From the NCBI GenBank assembly GCA_016716065.1, contig JADJXA010000016.1:51396-115395 (forward strand): a stretch of 64,000 bases of DNA. Reading direction: 5' to 3'. Both the position numbers and the translations under genes were made by a program. The notes under the pieces were generated by a model that worked only from the letters and a program-made list of their open reading frames with translations, was not told the DNA's origin and searched no databases. The stretch comes from Candidatus Leptovillus gracilis. GTDB taxonomy: Bacteria; Chloroflexota; Anaerolineae; Promineifilales; Promineifilaceae. Positions 63,201 to 64,000 of the stretch are shown here, piece after piece (positions within the stretch are counted from its first letter, which is position 1; every line of letters starts with the position of its first letter).

Positions 63201-63999
63201 GGCCGCCCAGCGTGGCGCTGCCGGTGGCCGGGCCAAGCAACAGGGAAAGATTGCTGCCGCTGACGGCTGTGCTGCTGGCATGGTTGGCGGCGGCGAGGGG
63301 GCCGCTGCCAGACAGCGTGGCGGCCGATTGGGCCTGGATGGTGAAATCGCCATTGTAGGTGATGTCGTTGAGGGTAACGGCCGTGTTGCGCAGCGTTAAG
63401 GCCAGATTGCTGCTGGCTAAATTGGCCTGCGCGTCGGCAAAGTGGGCGCCATTGCCCAGGTTGGGCAGGGCGGCCCCGTAGAAGCCCATCTGTCCATCGC
63501 CGGACAGGGTGACGTTGGCATTGGTCGCCGAGAGTGCGCCGGGAACGGCCGTGATCGCGCCACTGCCGATGACAGTGCCATTTTCATCTTGCAAAGTGCC
63601 GTTAGCCAGGGTGAGGCTTTCATAATAATAAGCCGCGCCGGGGGAGGTGTAGCTGGTGTTGAGTGTGCCACTGACGACGGCGAACTCCGTGGTGAGCGTG
63701 GCGTTGAGGTTGCCGGTGGGCAGGGTGGCGTTGATCGGCAGGGTGGCGGTGGTTACGTTTTGCGCGGCCGGCGTGAAGGTGTTGAGCGCCATCCACACAC
63801 TGCCCAAGGGCGGGTCGTATTGCACCACGCTGGTCAGGTAGGCTTCGGCCGCTTTTTGCCCCCAGGCGAAGGGGTCAGCCGCCGCGCCGGTGGCTGCGCC
63901 GCCGATGCCTGAGCCGCAAAATATCCCGGACAATGTGCCGCCGGTGGCAATGGCGCCCACGCAAGTGAGCGTGGTGGCATATGTGCCAATCCACCAATT
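54244..63999 (-). CDS. giant secreted/surface multidomain protein, 5' truncated by window edge
   Basis: More than 3,250 residues with the frame open to the right edge (reads NWWIGTYATTLTCVGAIATG upstream of an internal GTG at 63960), so the N-terminus is missing. Counting from 63960: ~1-1000 Ig/CARDB-like beta domains; ~1085-2150 four repeats of about 265 residues, each beginning RYEEDHPA-type and pairing two galactose-binding-like folds (FDFSGSWLNLGFF; FHFAGDSFTYHALAY); ~2170-2600 FG-GAP/VCBS repeats (GDLNGDGVVELVAPS; GDVDGDGVADVVVAG) and a VWNQHNYHVTNINDD motif; ~2650-3220 NEW3/CARDB-like domains. The tail ends EWIIYLPVLQRQP. Probably a cell-surface adhesin or glycan-binding protein; substrate unknown. 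Confidence 0.88.
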   Translation of the reverse strand, partial: NWWIGTYATTLTCVGAIATGGTLSGIFCGSGIGGAATGAAADPFAWGQKAAEAYLTSVVQYDPPLGSVWMALNTFTPAAQNVTTATLPINATLPTGNLNATLTTEFAVVSGTLNTSYTSPGAAYYYESLTLANGTLQDENGTVIGSGAITAVPGALSATNANVTLSGDGQMGFYGAALPNLGNGAHFADAQANLASSNLALTLRNTAVTLNDITYNGDFTIQAQSAATLSGSGPLAAANHASSTAVSGSNLSLLLGPATGSATLGGQPLNTAAGLGVTGYSGNVNISDNGSATQQVTLNGTAVLFTLSTNPAANTTTPDTAVTFTPAIASNFNNSFAVAVTAPAGWTAAMNGSQATITPAPGAPVGEYAVSVTACPASAPSVCQTADHTITIQPFDGFSLTVQPDPLTTIPMGSVLADDLRPGNTNSGQAQIPGAAYTILLTNTANAPHTCNFTVSGLPVGWTLLANRTPGETSSSLTLPPGETGYLGLYVNPPGGQLPAPGTSHTIQVTAVSDTTAQQSATIPFTMPAVSFNYVAVQPPLLYLTSTAVADISLNLTNVGNAAGDFPLSARSNFAALDVVSPLNNVTALAPGATANQTVTVGTTNAPIGSIYPLFLDSPAPGGVYTQTATLIVQVTSQRTGQILQAGSCTAGHAGYSASVQSLGLAVQELEAWCELGDCPLPLRDNVVAAAQAVAHNGSRILYTTAAASVSAAAANLANQSDNAAILLALDELATAVTSLGDQVCEVEEHRPRLRWNPYSDAILSGDSASYDLELTNLGTVATTYALTLSLPTGETTQNITLPAGQTTTLPVSVATPPDGYHLLNAVAVPTGPDVDLFINPGSQARLNVVDRFVQVTAVTADPPFVDVGVSSTTLSVEIANIANVARNVVADTAVIAPDGSPQTSLNPTLNLLSGNPRTYELGTLDTSGWAEGVYTITVNLRDESSVLVPDGSGYGYLGVGQSLTAQMSSTPQIVPPGTVTVTTLITTTINSGQLTVNSGQFAGRTIYDAPYWNVDREEWSIANGQSSMVNASEATAVGPVWQPELTPSDAPLPPTTEEIIRPLTYTPVEELPVDNDPLATDNAESGDAEPFTSDQALFTINDSYFRIEQDDPAISFTGSWSSFNQTRASGGSYWRNGVVGSTAVYTFDGDWLNLGFMGSNFGGYVEVAINGSSQGTFDLYRNEDNTPISFVFPNLGAGPHTVTLTVTGSSNPLSVGTRVQLDYIDYWDSVPLGDGTFEETAVRVLRSDGWTDVAYATASGGSYMRATAATVWLPFDGDSFTYHALAYSSGGRAQLFVDGAYLTTVDLTHPNNANNAITRIFSYEGFGAGGHILQINSYRNTTTFDALQTPGVPPFADPNPAPGSINRYEEDHPAILYNGVPYPQTAQSWSRFSVTGASDNQYIRSATANDTITFDFSGSWLNLGFFADRFGGYAELFIDGQSQGVIDLYRLEDTAVSHFFSNLTNASHTVSVTVLGSRNPFSSGSRVQLDFIEFGDGTGLDDGTFEQDHGRFFYTDGWVTENNANASGGSLIRHNNGSAWFHFAGDSFTYHALAYNQGNWTQLFVDGEYLDTVNLFHPNALTSAVTRTFSYDGFGPGPHSLQLISYRGQTTLDALTTPGIGPFIDPNPPISGVTRYEEDHPALRYNDAPYPQTAQSWSRISSIFSNRASDGQYIYSATAGDTISFDFVGSWVGVGFATDRLSGQAEIAIDGNLVAEIDLYSREDDTSSYYFDQLGAGAHTITITVLGTRHPNATGSRIHLDFFDVWDGQPLPDGAFEETDARLFYSAAWGQTMDAAASGGTFANAGSNNATAWIPFTGDSITFHGWSRSSYHTIRLSVDGEALGLFDMYSLLPGPRAFSFDGFGDGPHVLEVRSYRSSVTLDAFTTPATGVPYTPPTVSGIIRLEEDHPDLRYNGYPYHTMPQSWGTQSSINRGSGTYNANTSTVGHTFSLDFAGTWVGVGFSTGGVVEIFIDGVSRGMFDTSVGEGDITSIYYDDLISGAHTISVTAVSGSLRPDFIDIWDGQTTGDGWTNANLEESNGRFYFSNRDWWSRAENQYAHEGDYLSMGLPNANPNMWFTFVGSDLTLLGFNRTGATLHVAIDGQPMGILDMTAEYSDQPATFHFPNLGDGPHTVQIHTRNFGRVDAFQVNPDGFYSYTPQVTWHDDSATELLPPYSLTGFVSTIGIGDLNGDGVVELVAPSLNGRLYVYRGDGQDTGDGTPILWTSDLVGQAAEPALGDLDGDGNAEIIISGDNGLFAFRHDGVVLWQEPAIQAHTGDSGGSFGWGGPTLGNLDNDADPEIVIAASEDALYVLDHLGNILDSDPIGRWPSVPVLADITGDGTLEIISAQGHTLNLYDYDVLNGLEIAWSYTLTQTTLRSGVFGSPAVADLTGDGQPEIIINWGHRVEALNADGSLLWSYYTGSDSHFRPSPITIADVTGDGQPNIVTASAINAGFLVFDHMLMVLTKDGSLVWQQTVADASASASGVAAQDLTGNGVWEILWNGLGDGFLVIRGSDGKRLFNEPFTRSGTIMDYPSMGDVDGDGVADVVVAGRQGIFVISHVGHWVDSRPVWNQHNYHVTNINDDWSIPFTQPNSWQLHNTYRTQTPERNPAPAYSINVHYTAGIDQITVLTPTISLTPTAVTPPTYTFSYRQEWYQPIVTITLDSQVADLQPGEVRQVAQGAWVTYTLPGGQNSLTLPPLFVTGAVIAEMTPGAQTAVPGQTISYTITLYNPAATPDNYSLDAAGLPADWGVSLPSNVTVPANGQTMAVLILTVPDGAELREHPFVLSVSNGSGGAVQLGGSAWVQEGVLVAITAVDGNLAPVGQLISHTLTITNLEDGPRTYDLSMAGIPLLVLPPDVAVPANSSLDVPFTATPSDTGAQPFTVNAIAQESGAVGSATAVIEGAGMEGVVVTLTPPLVAAGPGGTAVFTVTVQNLGGSAHTFDLNSVLPGGWNGRFEANGQPVDELFVATGIYNVAELTLLVTPAETAVLGSYPISVTATAQTDTAVSGTAAGQVDLNGWGVMVEILDQHVTIDPDESFSWDVRLTNTGQNSDTFALTAAGLPVGAGGAFSSDTVTLAAGASVVVQYTAGPFMGALPQAYALDVLARSVSETAVVGTDGTTFTLAAQEGLAAAWLPASQTISNTFVASYTLVLTNTGNTAVPVTLNLSGAGLTFAVALGNFLLPPGMAAMIPVTVQANGTGDFVLTGTAVGSAAQVSETALLRVEVETTTEPPPPTEWIIYLPVLQRQP
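60906..61035. repeat. dispersed-type low-complexity repeats within the giant gene
   Basis: ATTGACCATTGACGATTGAC and related ATTGACCATT units (60906-60944), plus a second group of AACTG/CAGTT-type repeats near 61000-61035. They are translated in frame as NSGQLTVNSGQ and ANGQSSMVN. They look like typical intergenic repeats that became coding sequence in an interdomain linker. Confidence 0.6.
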
Positions 64000-64000
64000 G

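Larger units (their letters stand above)
387..63552. repeat. highly iterated palindrome ACGGCCGT (about 100 scattered copies)
   Basis: The octamer, often extended to AACGGCCGTT, recurs on average every ~650 bp from 387-394 to 63545-63552. It is mostly inside genes, where ACG-GCC-GTT adds Thr-Ala-Val tripeptides, but it also occurs in spacers and in the terminator at 10244-10290. None is seen in the MITEs, in the IS (51186-52765) or in the AT-rich cassette 45968-47700. It is comparable to HIP1 of cyanobacteria in behaviour. Confidence 0.85.

Overview
The window looks like a chromosomal segment of an uncultured, mesophilic Chloroflexota (Anaerolineae/Ardenticatenia/Caldilineae-like filamentous bacterium; a guess from gene style, not from a marker gene). 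Supporting this are MalT-type LuxR regulators, multi-PAS/GAF kinases, secreted proteins ending in a short '(Y/L)LPV' tail, FG-GAP surface proteins, and many dispersed palindromes. The most pervasive signal is the octamer ACGGCCGT: about 100 copies by hand count, where roughly one is expected by chance. There are no rRNA, tRNA or CRISPR features.

Layout. 1-5.7 kb: 3' part of an alkyl sulfatase, a cluster of small membrane proteins (GAP family, unknown, DUF1622, DUF1269-like) and a SulP anion transporter. 5.8-9.3 kb (minus): sdhABCD. 9.9-11.1 kb: an RRM RNA-binding protein and an exported protein. 11.8-20.0 kb: a sugar ABC importer (binding protein plus two permeases), a TPR-like protein, a secreted glycoamylase-like (GH144-type) hydrolase and a GH94 phosphorylase, together a plausible beta-glucan (perhaps beta-1,2-glucan) uptake and phosphorolysis operon. 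20.2-32.5 kb: a large phosphorelay island (NarL-type kinase/regulator pair, lone receiver, 1089-aa hybrid kinase, three more kinases). 32.6-33.9 kb: a graveyard of truncated genes and a MITE. 33.9-42.9 kb: alpha/beta hydrolases, LiaF/toastrack-like envelope-stress membrane proteins behind a duplicated promoter element, a MalT-like regulator and a PPOX-like protein. 43.0-45.8 kb: arsR-arsD(frameshifted)-arsA with paired operators. 46.0-47.7 kb: an AT-rich two-gene cassette (Panacea-like/DUF488 fusion plus an unrecognised partner), the best candidate for an undescribed system. 47.8-53.7 kb: FmdB zinc ribbon, thioredoxin-like protein, then (minus) an ABC exporter with a DesK/NarL two-component system, interrupted by a decayed IS1182-like element. 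54.2-64.0 kb (minus): the 3' 9.8 kb of a giant repeat-rich surface protein.

Mobile elements are unusually legible. A 180-207 bp MITE occurs three times, each copy with 12-bp terminal inverted repeats and a perfect 8-bp target duplication, and one copy has split a terminator hairpin. A second, 139-bp MITE carries the same 15-bp ends as the IS1182-like element. Several single-base frameshifts (arsD, ABC permease, transposase) may be real decay or assembly errors.
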